A stretch of DNA of 64,000 nt from Mytilus californianus (lineage: Eukaryota; Mollusca; Bivalvia; Mytilida; Mytilidae): positions 68,728,100 to 68,792,099 of the forward strand of contig NW_026262712.1 in assembly GCF_021869535.1 (NCBI RefSeq). Reading direction: 5' to 3'. Positions 55,069-64,000 of the stretch are shown here, in pieces. The position numbers and the translations under genes are program-made. Below the pieces are notes generated by a model. It saw only the letters and a program-made list of their open reading frames with translations. It had not been told where the DNA came from and made no database searches. How positions within the stretch are numbered: position 1 is the stretch's first letter; each line of letters begins with the position of its first letter.

Positions 55069-55959
55069 TTAAGGGCATACGATACAGTAGAGATCCCTCG
55101 TTGATATTTTCTTGAAATTTTGGTAGAAGGTCAATTTCGATGTGTACTTTTGAAATATGCAAAGAAAAATATACCTTCATGACTTACTTTTTGAGATAAT
55201 TTGGTTTGAAATTTGCATATTTGAAGGGAAAACCCTGAAATTTCATAAAAAAGGACTTTTAAAGAAAGTTACAATACTTTTGAACGAACAGTCATAACTT
55301 AACCGGGTTTTTTGTAAAATGTTCCCTTGATCCATGGCATGACCATGCTGTAACAAGTTTAAGGTTAAACAAAATTGTTGTTTTCTGAATTTACTTTACT
55401 ATTAGTGAAATAAAGAAATTGACAATATTTTTGCGTCTATTCAGAAGTGCAGAAAAAAATCGATCGTTGATTTTTTCTTAAAATTTTGGCGGAGTGTTCT
55501 TTAAATATTACTTGATTGATTGCAAAAGAAAAAACTGGGGGTCCATGTGCTTGTTTTTTCAATAAAAGCAATAAACTTTGATTTTTAATTGCAAACGGGA
55601 CGTTTGCCAATAAAGCGCTAAACTACGTTGAAATAAGTTTTAATCGCAATAACGTCGTAAAATCATTCCCGCCGTTCATGATTACGCTGTCAAGTTCAGT
55701 GGTATAGCCAAGTTTTTTTTTCGAAAGCAATGATATTATTCATTAAAATTTTTAAAGCTGGTTACTCGTAAAATAGCATAAAATATTTGCCAAACCTTTA
55801 TGAATTGTTACGAATCTTGGACATGCTGGATACAAAAAGTATTCTAGTAAATTACTTTTAGAAAAGAAATGTTCGGAAACATCAAAAGATAAATTTGATA
55901 AAAATAAATATTTCATAATCAAAATATAATAATAACAATAAAAATAAATGGGGAATGTG

Positions 55960-57515
55960 TCCATGGGACACAGATGATGCCCCCGCTTGCATATAACGTT
56001 ATAAAGGGATATAACTCAAGAACTGTAAAAGTGACGCTACCAAAATTTGTACTTGATCTGAGTTTTGCGGTAATAAGCATTGTGCATAAGTTTCATAACA
56101 TTTGGTTGAGGCAAACTAAAATTAGTGAACAGAAACAAATATTTCAGAATTTTTTCCATTTGTTAAGGGGCATAACTCTAGAACGGTAAAAGTGACCCCA
56201 CCAAAATTCAAACTTTTCATGTCTTCTTTGACTGTCCATGACGTTAAAATACTAAATCCCTGGGATGTGTTTTAGTCTCTGATGCATGATTTTTTATTAT
56301 TAATTGTTTTGGCTTTTAACTAGCTGTCAGTAACTGCGAGTACTCTCAAATCGTACTTTCTTGTTTATTTGACCTGTTGATACTAATTTTATTGCTTTTT
56401 TGTTATTTAATGTTATTCAGGGTTATATCTGGTCTATATACCAGCTTTGATAAGTGTTTGGTATAACTATAAATTTTCACTTCGTACTATGAACATCAAA
56501 ATTATTTATTTTGTAAAAATATTTCCTTTCTCCATTGGTACTATATACACGTATACCTAACAACAAAATTATTTTCATTTACCTGTGTTTAAAGTTAGTG
56601 CAAATAGCTGATATTTTTGTTCGAGCATATTGTTTTTCTTTAATTGTTTAACATTTCTTACCGATATAACATGTTACTTTTATTATTCTTCCCTTAGTTT
56701 ATTTATTTTGTATTTACATTGTGTCATAGGTCAAATTTATTTGTTCAGTGTATGTTCAATGGTGTTAATATGTCCTTTGATTGAGTTAAGCTATTTCAGT
56801 TGATATTTTATAGTGTGTCTTTCTATGTTGTGATGTTACACTATTGTTTCGGAAAAGGGGTGAAGGTTTGGTACCATTAAAACGTTTAAACCCGCTGCAT
56901 TTGTTTGCACCTGTCCTAAGTCAGGAATCTGATGTTCAGTAGTTGTCGTTTGTTGATGTGGTTCATAAGTTTTTCTCGTTTCTCGTTTTTTATATAGATT
57001 AGACCGTTGGTTTTCCCGTTTGAATGGTTTAACACTAGTAATTTTTGGGGCCCTTTATAGCTTACTGTTCGGTGTGAGCCAAGGCTCCGTGTTGAAGACC
57101 GTACTGTGACCTATAATGGTTTACTTTTATAAATTTTGACTTGGATGGAGAGTTGTCTCATTGGCACTCATACCACATCTTCTTATATCTATTGATCTGT
57201 GTTTTGTGGTAATAAGCATTGTGTATAAGTTTCATAACATTTGGTTGAGGCAAACTAAAGTAAGAGAACGGAAACGAAAAATTCAGCAATTTTTCCATTT
57301 GTAAAGGGGCATAACTCTAGAATGGTAAAAGTGACGCCACCAAAATTCAAACTTGATCTGTGTTTTGTGGTAATAAGCGTTGTGTATAAGTTTCATAACA
57401 TTTGGTTGAGGCAAACTAAAGTTAGAGAACGGAAACCAATTTTGGGACGTACGTACGTACGTACAGGCGGACAAGGGTAAAACTTAATGCCCCCTCCGCT
57501 ACGGCGTTGGCATAA
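55960..57515 (+). mobile_element. Family F element with ~161-bp cores, split by a family B insertion
   Basis: It starts near GTCCATGGGACACAGATGAT, GCCCCCGC and ends ACGTACGTACGTACAGGCGG, CCCCCTCCGCTACGGCG. Cores are marked by ATAACTCTAGAACGGTAAAA and GGTAATAAGCATTGTG (56071, 57209, 57370). Left part 55960-56227 and right part 57188-57515 join at AAACTT/GATCTG once the B copy is removed. Similar composition to families A and C: tandem cores, a short microsatellite near the end, no genes. Confidence 0.7.
56228..57187 (+). mobile_element. Family B retroelement tail, variant subfamily, inside family F
   Basis: It begins TGTCTTCTTTGACTGTCC, parallel to 27205 (TTTTTCTCTGACTGTTTATG), and ends CATACCACATCTTCTTATAT. 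The 3' part (CGGTGTGAGCCAAGGCTCCG, GACCGTACTGTGACC, TTGACTTGGATGGAG) is the variant shared with 45325-45440. Longer on the left than most other copies. Confidence 0.85.
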
Positions 57516-57644
57516 AAAATAATTTGCATCTCAGTCCGACATTAATCCTTCAACTCATGCAGACAACACAGCTTGGGCATATTTTTAATTATTCAAAAGG
57601 TCCCAACAAGACAAAATATGAAACAATTATCAAGTAAGTGGGAT

Positions 57645-57860
57645 AATATAAAAATAAGGACAGTTGGTATGATTGCCAATGAGACAACTATCAACCATAT
57701 TTCAAATTACGAAGATAAACGCAATCAAGGGTCACCGCACGGCCTTCACCAAAAAAAAAGCCTCACTGTTTAGTCAGTTTTAAAAAGCCCCGACATGAAA
57801 ATGTGAACAATTCAATCAAGAAAACTATCGGCCTACTATATAGGCATTATATGAACACAA
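57645..57860 (-). repeat. Family B tail fragment (minus orientation)
   Basis: AAAATAAGGACAGTTGGTAT, GATTGCCAATGAGACAACTA, GGTCACCGCACGGCCTTCAC, ATCAAGAAAACTATCGGCC are the inverse of the tail. The open frame from 57573 reads across it. Confidence 0.8.
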
Positions 57861-58084
57861 AACCATACCCAAATTAACTCGGGTCAGCTTAGAACTACTC
57901 TGAACATGTTCAAAAAGGTGTATATTTAGAGCTGTTTCGAGCAAATTCATGTCGTAATTGTCTCAATAAAGTCCATTACGGTGTAGTTTAACATTTCATA
58001 GGAAGTACAGCAGTCGGTATTAGATCATGAAATTGCATGATTTTGTATCAATAGATAAGTTGCCTAAGTTTATTTGTCTTCAGG

Positions 58085-58200
58085 GTATTTTTATACCCCC
58101 GTAAATGAAAGTTGGGTGGCGTTTTGTTTTACACCTGTCCGTCTGTCCGTCCGTCATTCCGTCTATAATACGGGGCTTATAACTGTGTCTTTTAAACTGA
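58085..58200 (+). repeat. Family C-like start fragment
   Basis: TATTTTTATACCCCCGTAAA, GTTTTACACCTGTCCGTCTG, TCCGTCCGTCATTCCGTC resembles the 5' part of family C at 9528-9600. Truncated. Confidence 0.55.
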
Positions 58201-58869
58201 CAGTTCTTTTTCATACACATATGTATTCCACTGGGTTAAATTCTAAAAATGCCGTTAAACTTTTTAATGTACTTATTCAAAGTCAGGTGCAGTATGAGGC
58301 GTTGTCTTTATTTATCATGTTATTTTGTCATTTTGTTGATAGTCTCTGTTAAATTTATTTGCACAATTCTCCATACAGTTTTCCAAATGGTGTAGATATT
58401 ATATATAGATCAAGACAGTACGTTGATATCTTAATTACATTTAATTACTTATTGGTCTTTTTGTTTAGTTGGGTTTCTGTCTCATCGACGTATCATTATT
58501 TGCATATCTGTTATTCATTTCCTATATGAAATAAAACATATACAAGAGTATGAATGTGGATTTAATTTTTTTTTTCACATTTCAAGTTAATACTGTTGAC
58601 CTCAATATTAATGAATGAATATAACAATTTTCATGATATGGCCGATTTTCTTGGCAGGTACTTTTTTTTCAAATTCGCGCAACCGGATTTGTGACGTCAC
58701 TGGATTTTCCGCAAATGTGACTACATTTAAAACGACGTCGCGAAATGTAATCGTTCTTATTAGAAACTTCGCGAAATTACAACGTTCTGATTAACAACGT
58801 CGCGAAAACAACACGAACAGTTTTGAAAACGTTATTATCTGCCCCTGCTACTGTATCGTATTCCCTTAA

Positions 58870-59580
58870 GCCAATTAGACAACTTTCAACAAATAATAAA
58901 TTGGTCTTTGTTTTGATTAATAACATTCATCCTATTCAAACAGTATCCTAGCTCAAGCTAAACATCAAACTGTGATACAATTTTAAATAGAACTGTATCG
59001 GCGTTATTAAAGCTAAAATCAGTCTTCAAAACTCTAATACCCGACATAAATCACCGTCAACTACTGTATGACAGACGAATTACTCACGGATTTCTGAAGG
59101 CAGCAACAAAACGGCAAACAAAAAATAACTGTCTTGGTTCGATACATCCTGTACGTATACCAGAATCAAGATGTTGATGATTATACAAAGAATGAATAAC
59201 ATTTCAAAAATTGATGCATTTTTTTAGCTAAGGTTACTCAAATGAGTAAACAAAACTCGGATAATATTTTTAATTAATACGGACAACTCGGATTTGTTTC
59301 CTTGATTTGCCCACATGAAATAGCAGCAAACACATTTCTAATTTAATTGCAGTTGTTTGGAAGTAAGTAAGAACGAAATAACAAACTATTATATTACACA
59401 TATCAGATTTCATTTTATTTTTAATTATTCATCTTATAATGATACTGTAAGAACGCTTTACATTGAATGGTCTCGTCGAATGAAAGGAAACAAAAAAGTT
59501 TGATAAGACACAAGGGGTTAGTCATATGTACCGGGAATCGATTGCAAATGATACACTGGACTCAATCAGACAATCAGATA
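58870..59580. other. Intron sequence; nothing recognised
   Basis: AT-rich DNA between the TTAA element and the AGAACTG-rich MITE. Confidence 0.4.
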
Positions 59581-60008
59581 CAGTGGAGATCACTTCTCAC
59601 CTCTCATTAGAACTGTTAGAATAATCTGTCATAGAACTGTTCTAAACTGTCCTAGAACCATTCTACATAGAACAGTTCTACCCTAGAACAGTTCTACCTT
59701 AGAACTGTTCTAAATAGAACTGTCAGAATCAGTTCTAGGTAGAACTGACCAAATCAGTTTTAGGTAGAACTGTCAGGATCAGTACTGTTCTAGGGTAGAA
59801 CTGTCTAAAACTGTTCTAGGTAGAACTGTCTAAATCAGTTTAAGTTGTAGAACTGTCAGCAGAACTGACCAAATCAGTTCTAACCGTAGAACTGTTAGCA
59901 GAACTGACTAAATCAGGCGTCAGGATGACAGTTCTACATACTGTCCTTGAACAGTTCTCCTGACAGATTCTGACAGATTTGATGAGAGGTTAGAAGTGAT
60001 CTCCACTG
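59581..60008. mobile_element. 428-bp MITE packed with AGAACTGTTCT motifs
   Basis: The 28-bp ends CAGTGGAGATCACTTCT..ACCTCTCAT are inverted with one mismatch. The interior is built of about 20 copies of AGAACTGT or ACAGTTCT, several as the full palindrome AGAACTGTTCT or AGAACAGTTCT, separated by TAGGTAGAACTG and CCAAATCAGTT. The CAGTGG ends are hAT-like; a clean 8-bp duplication is not visible. It stops 94 bp before the coiled-coil exon, within the preceding intron. Confidence 0.8.
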
Positions 60009-60102
60009 TATTTTAAAACACAGAACGTAGCTGTTTTTCCAAGTTGGAAAGTACACTCAACAAATGTTTCATTTTCATATGTTTTCTTTCTCCAATTTCT
60101 AG

Positions 60103-60499
60103 CAACGTCAAGCATCCTTGACGTACTCTGAGCTTGAACAGCGTAACAGAGAATGTGAGGAAGAATTAGAAAACGAAAAGGTTATTGTTAAACTGTTCGA
60201 GTTCGAAAAAGAAGATCTACAAAGACAAGTGGAGAAATTGAAAATTGAATCTGAGTTGAATTGCGATAAAATACGCCAAGCAGAGGAAAAAATTATTGCC
60301 ATGAACAGAGAAATCATTTCTAAAAATGTACACATCGATAGTCTTAAGTACAGGATGGCTACTTATAGTAAAGAACTGAAGAAAAAGGAGAAAACTATAC
60401 AGAATCTTTCCGACAACTTTTACAAATTGATGGATGCTCATGAAAAAAATAGCATTGAAAAGGAAACACAAGATAAGAAAATTAACAAGATAATAGAAA
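60103..60499 (+). CDS. Coiled-coil exon 1 of the + strand gene
   Basis: Internal exon of 397 nt after acceptor CCAATTTCTAG, before donor GTAAGT; phase 0 in, phase 1 out. It starts QRQASLTYSELEQRNRECEE and continues as charged heptads (LENEKVIVKLFEFEKEDLQR, IRQAEEKIIAMNREI, KKEKTIQNLSDNFYKLMDAH) with no proline or glycine over more than 120 residues, so a long coiled coil is expected, typically for self-association. The minus-strand exon at 15371-15767 is its paralogue with identical length and phases. If it belongs with the upstream CARD and Ig exons, the protein resembles a CARD-coiled-coil scaffold with two Ig domains inserted. It enters in phase 0, so the phase-1 Ig exon cannot splice to it directly. 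The alternative is a separate coiled-coil gene starting further upstream. Confidence 0.85.
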
Positions 60500-60929
60500 G
60501 TAAGTGAAATCTAATATGACAACAGCAGAATTTGTTTTATGCTGAAACGAATAATAGAGTGGGTGTGGTTAGCTCAGAGATTTATAAATTTACACTGTTT
60601 TTAAATCAAACAATGATCAAAGTAATATCATATTATGATGAATAGTCTTTCGTCAAATTCCATAATACTAGTAATCGTTAAGAATGAAAAAAAAACAATC
60701 ATTGTTATTTCGCATTGATTGTCCTTTAAATGATCATATTAAGACATCCTATTATGCCTTTTAACTGTATTGCTATATTGAAGAAAATAACATGAGATTC
60801 ATCAGGGTAAAATGTTGCCAAGCGGACTTTTTATGGAGGAAAATATTTCGACGATTTTGGTCGGGAAATTAAATAGTAAAAAAACTATTACTTCAGGATC
60901 TATCTTAAAAGTAGCACGTAACATATTCT

Positions 60930-61005
60930 TGATTTTACGTCATTTGCTCTCTGGTGGATAGTTGTCTTTATGAAAAGCATACCACTTTTTCTTATTTATA
61001 TAATG
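60930..61005 (+). repeat. Family B tail end fragment
   Basis: TTTACGTCATTTGCTCTCTG, GTGGATAGTTGTCTTTATGA, AAGCATACCACTTTTTCTTA keeps only the last ~75 bp of the tail. Confidence 0.6.
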
Positions 61006-61049
61006 TAATACATAAAAACACAATAGGAATAACACAAGTATTGTAACAA

Positions 61050-61485
61050 TAAAACGATGTGGTTTAACTTATAATTAGACACTCTCCACCAGAAATCTAA
61101 TGACGTAATAGTTACATGCATCAACTAAAAGTCATCATACGGCTTTCAACAATAATCACAACTCATACCGCACAAAACACAAACATGAACATATCAAATG
61201 AGAAAACTAATGACCTGATTTTTGTACAAAACATATATGATAAAGAGCAATCAACGACAACTATAAAATAACAGGGTTCAAGACTTGGAAAAGCACACAC
61301 AGAATGTGGCGGGTTTATACATGTTATTGATTGTGTAAACCTCCCCAAAATTGGTACAGTGCTGCAACAGCATATGATAGCGCTAATACACGAAATACAC
61401 GAAAAGCAAATATCACCAATTGCAACAAATGGCAAACACTAAATTACAGGCACCTGATTTGGGACTGATGCATTAATAATGCATA
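61050..61485 (-). mobile_element. Family B retroelement tail (minus orientation, diverged)
   Basis: AACGATGTGGTTTAACTTAT, GACACTCTCCACCAGAAATC, AATGAGAAAACTAATGACCT, AGAATGTGGCGGGTTTATAC, CAGGCACCTGATTTGGGACT are the inverse of the tail. The minus-strand open frame at 61163-61435 is a shadow of it. Confidence 0.8.
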
Positions 61486-61794
61486 AATAATGTATCAGGG
61501 TAAACATGTTTGTGCGGCTACAAACTTTTCCTTAACTTAGTGCCCGAGAGGGTTCTTCGTTATCTGTAACAGAAATGTACGTGTACAAAATCTGTTTACT
61601 CTAAACAAAAAATACTATTTTATTGACTGATACCAACCTTTAAAGTAGCTGTGTTTTTGCAATGATCGGTAGCATTTTTCAGTTGACAACATTGATCAAG
61701 ATTTATAGGTAATATATATATATAAAAAAATATTTCAATAATCCGGTATGTTCAATACATATAACCTCGGGTTAGTCAATTTTTCGAAACATTA

Positions 61795-62045
61795 CGGAGT
61801 ATGGTAACCATGAATAGTAGTGAAAAGTAAAATCACAAAAATACTGAACTCCGAGGAAAATTCAATCGGAAAGTCCCTAATCACATGGCAAAATCAAATG
61901 ACAAAACACATCAAACGAATGGACAACAACTGTCATATTCCTGACTTGGTACAGGCATTTTCAAATGTAGAAAATGGTGGATTGAACCTGGTTTTATAGC
62001 GCTAAACCTCTCACTTGTACGACAGTCTTATCAAATTCCATGATA
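61795..62045 (+). repeat. Mussel interspersed repeat (AAATACTGAACTCCGAGG)
   Basis: CAAAAATACTGAACTCCGAG, GGAAAGTCCCTAATCACATG, TGTCATATTCCTGACTTGGT, AACCTGGTTTTATAGCGC. I recognise this as a common mussel repeat; only one copy lies in this window, so the call rests on recognition. Confidence 0.5.
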
Positions 62046-63342
62046 TGAGTTTCAATCATGATTTGGTTAAACAAATCACAAAATTGTGTATTGCGTTTTT
62101 TTAGGTCTGTCAGTATATTACAATGATAATTAAAAAAAATCATCAAGTCTAGAAGATAAAAATCAGAGATATCCGCCTTTCAGCAATCACAAAAGTCTCA
62201 TTTCCCATTCAATTTAACAGACGATTTATCTCAAAATACTTTCAAGTAAAACAAAGATTGTTTGGTTTATTTTATTGACTCCAGTAAATATTTTTTTTCT
62301 GTGTGAGTTCCAAATCTATTATACAAATATGTTTGTTGAATGTGAAATCAGTGTAATGTCGAAGCTTAACGATGATTAACACTGCTTAAATACTTCAAAT
62401 GCATATATATGCACGTTAAAAAATAGCGGTTTTTATGCAAAACAATCATAGGTTTAAACGTTGTTTTCAATTTAGACTTGTTTATTTGTTTTCGTTTGGG
62501 CTTGAATTATATTTGCCTTCGGATTAATATGATCCGTTTATTCTATTTCGACCCTTCAAAATCCAAGTCTATCCTAAATTGAGGTGAATTATATGCCTTT
62601 CCAAATACTATATCGATTCCTAACATCACTGAAGAGACATTAATTGTCGATATCCGGTTACGATGAACAAACATGTTTGCACCTCTTGTTTTGCGGTATA
62701 CCATCTTTTCCGCAAGTTTATTGTTTTCTGTTGGTATTAAATTTATAATTAAGATCCATTTTTATAAATCTTGTGATCCGTTTATTTGGCAATCGCCGAT
62801 TGCAGTCGGAAGGGTTTAAGAACATTTATTGTTCGACCTGTTAGTCTAATACGTTTGTTAAAATATACTTTTTCACTTTTTTGGTCTTTTGGAAAATGTT
62901 GTTTGTGCTGTATTTAGAACCCTATACAAAGAAATTTGTTTTGCATGCACACGTATAAAAAAATTCTATTTTTATCCAACGCAATCATAGGTTTGAATGT
63001 TGTTTTCAATTCAGACTTAAATATATACATGCACGATAAAATTATTTTCTCAGGAAATTACAAAATCCTTCACATATCAGGTTGGGTTTTTTCAATATAT
63101 GTGTTATAAAAAAAACAAAGGCACACACATATACGAACACAAAACAGGAAATCTAAAAACTTTATTAAAAACATTTTCTTTACGGAAAATAAATTGTCAA
63201 GATAAAAAATGTGCATACTCAAAATATCAAGAAACAATAAACATGTATTGAATATACATGCTGCATTTTGAATGTTTAACAAATACCTGCACTGGTAAAA
63301 AAACATGTAGACAGGGATACTCCGTAATATACTTGTAATTAA
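62046..63342. other. Intron sequence; nothing recognised
   Basis: AT-rich. A short block (CAATCATAGGTTTAAACGTT, GTTTTCAATTTAGACTT) at about 62443 recurs at 62983 (CAATCATAGGTTTGAATGTT), a direct repeat 540 bp apart. Confidence 0.4.
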
Positions 63343-63462
63343 GGTCTAAGACAGGGTTTATACTGTGAAACTCTCGGTTAAGCTTATATCGCCTTCGCCC
63401 TCGGCTCAGGGGATATAAACTCTAAGCAAATAATGTCAGAGTTTATACCCTGTATGAGACCC
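63343..63462. mobile_element. 120-bp foldback MITE
   Basis: Left GGTCTAAGACAGGGTTTATA and right TATACCCTGTATGAGACC are inverted with mismatches; GATATAAACTCT lies in the centre beside CGCCTTCGCCCTCGGC. Inside the intron before the last visible exon. Confidence 0.65.
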
Positions 63463-63634
63463 GAATAACAAAAAATATCCACTACATTTCAAATGCATCC
63501 ATATACAATTGGAATGCACAATTTACAGGTTTTATCTTCAGTAATCGTATAGAAAACAATCATCATTGTTTGCAATAACATAACATTTTCAAAGAAAACA
63601 ATGAAATTATTGTTTTTTGTTTTATTTTTTAAAG

Positions 63635-63907
63635 AGTTTAATATAACATCAAAACTTCAAAGAGAGCTTGACACCGAAAGGAAACAGCATGCAATATTCT
63701 TGAAGGAATTAAGTGAAAGTGAACAATTAGCTGTAAAGGAAAAACGGAATGCAGAAGATTGCGCAAGAAAAGCAGACATAGAAAAGAAAAAGGCAGAAAA
63801 TGACGGAGAACTGGCTAATATGAAAATCAAACAATTAGAAAAAGAAAAACTGGACCTTCAAATTCAAAAAGACGAAATAATTGAACAACAAAAGCTTGCA
63901 AAAACAG
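63635..63907 (+). CDS. Coiled-coil exon 2 of the + strand gene
   Basis: 273 nt between acceptor TTTTATTTTTTAAAG and donor GTAATA. It enters in phase 1, matching the exit of 60103-60499, and leaves in phase 1, so more exons lie beyond the window. The open frame before it (ATG at 63601) is the intron end and not a start. The peptide FNITSKLQRELDTERKQHAI, FLKELSESEQLAVKEKRNAE, DCARKADIEKKKAENDGELA, then KIKQLEKEKLDLQIQKDEII is a continuous charged coiled coil without Pro or Gly except one G. No paralogue of this exon was found on the minus strand left of 15371. The C-terminal effector domain, if any, is outside the window. Confidence 0.85.
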
Positions 63908-64000
63908 GTAATAAGAACAATTACTAAATGAACAATTTGGTTAAGGTTTAGTATTGGTAAATTTCTATTAAATGCAAATGGTATCGTTTATGCGTTTTCT
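63908..64000. other. Intron start, window edge
   Basis: Begins with the GTAATA donor; the gene continues to the right. Confidence 0.6.

Larger units (their letters stand above)
55069..58869. mobile_element. TTAA-flanked element with GGGMATACGATACAGTAG ends
   Basis: Left TTAAGGGCATACGATACAGTAG (22 bp, 55069) is matched by the inverse at 58848-58869 with one mismatch. Both ends abut TTAA, the target site of piggyBac-type elements. The first three bases are GGG, not the CCC of canonical piggyBac, so the superfamily is uncertain. Right subterminal DNA (58725-58815) is rich in ACGTCGCGAAA words. No transposase ORF is left. The interior has been filled by families F and B (see below), a reversed B fragment and a family C start. 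The two ends may alternatively be unrelated solo copies. Confidence 0.6.

Noticed and set aside
59581-60008. Steroid-receptor response elements (AGAACA/TGTTCT)
   Set aside because: The half-sites overlap as AGAACWGTTCT instead of having the 3-bp spacer of a true receptor site, and they occur inside a MITE.
63601-63634. ATG and hydrophobic MKLLFFVLFF start before the coiled-coil exon, resembling a signal peptide
   Set aside because: The stretch is the T-rich intron end; the acceptor after 63634 restores the exact phase left by the exon at 60103-60499.

Overview
The window looks like nuclear DNA of a marine bivalve, most likely a Mytilus-type mussel. It is AT-rich, its genes are split into short exons with GT/AG borders, and it is packed with interspersed repeats that I recognise as typical of mussel genomes (the AGCTCACC...GAGCCTC family, the 3' tail ending in CATACCACATCTTC, the CGAAACGCGCGT family, CAGTGGCGGATCC hAT ends). 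There are no bacterial-style genes, no rRNA or tRNA genes and no CRISPR array that I can see. Organism assignment is inference from repeat recognition.

Gene content is small. On the + strand, exons with compatible splice phases run from 36179 to the right edge: a start exon encoding a CARD-like death-fold domain (36179-36434), two single-exon immunoglobulin domains (40881-41153, 42302-42571), a possible 14-nt microexon (50110-50123), and two coiled-coil exons (60103-60499, 63635-63907). The model is open to the right. A domain order CARD-Ig-Ig-coiled coil mixes parts found separately in CARD9/CARMA-type scaffolds and in MALT1. On the - strand, 15371-15767 is a coiled-coil exon paralogous to 60103-60499, with the same 397-nt length, phases and first codon. 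So the window holds parts of two oppositely oriented paralogous genes.

The rest is mobile DNA. 0.3-7 kb: small palindromic MITE-like elements, several with 7-8 bp target duplications. 8.6-12.3 kb: a four-level (perhaps five-level) nest of insertions. 13.8-14.0 kb: an array of TCCCATGGGA palindromes every 19-21 bp. 16.4-17.9 kb: a Helentron/pearl-like element with 134-bp core repeats. 19.7-21.7 kb: a foldback transposon with long inverted ends carrying phased TGACCGTAA motifs. 21.7-24.6 kb: an AGCTCACC-family element, a 29-bp satellite, and further foldback and tandem repeats. 26.9-27.9 kb: a retroelement C-terminus joined to the 3' tail that recurs as truncated copies all over the window. 31.3-33.2 kb: a decayed Penelope-like reverse transcriptase. 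36.4-40.3 kb (intron 1 of the CARD gene): a second Penelope-like fragment and an antisense LINE with ORF1 and endonuclease remnants. 43-46 kb: MITE, minisatellite and retroelement tails. 55.1-58.9 kb: a TTAA-flanked element with further nested insertions. 59.6-60.0 kb: a MITE full of AGAACTGTTCT motifs, ending 95 bp before a coding exon.

All domain and family calls are by eye. Long stretches (for example 24.6-26.9, 27.9-31.2, 33.2-36.1, 46.2-48.7 and 50.1-51.9 kb) show nothing I can name.
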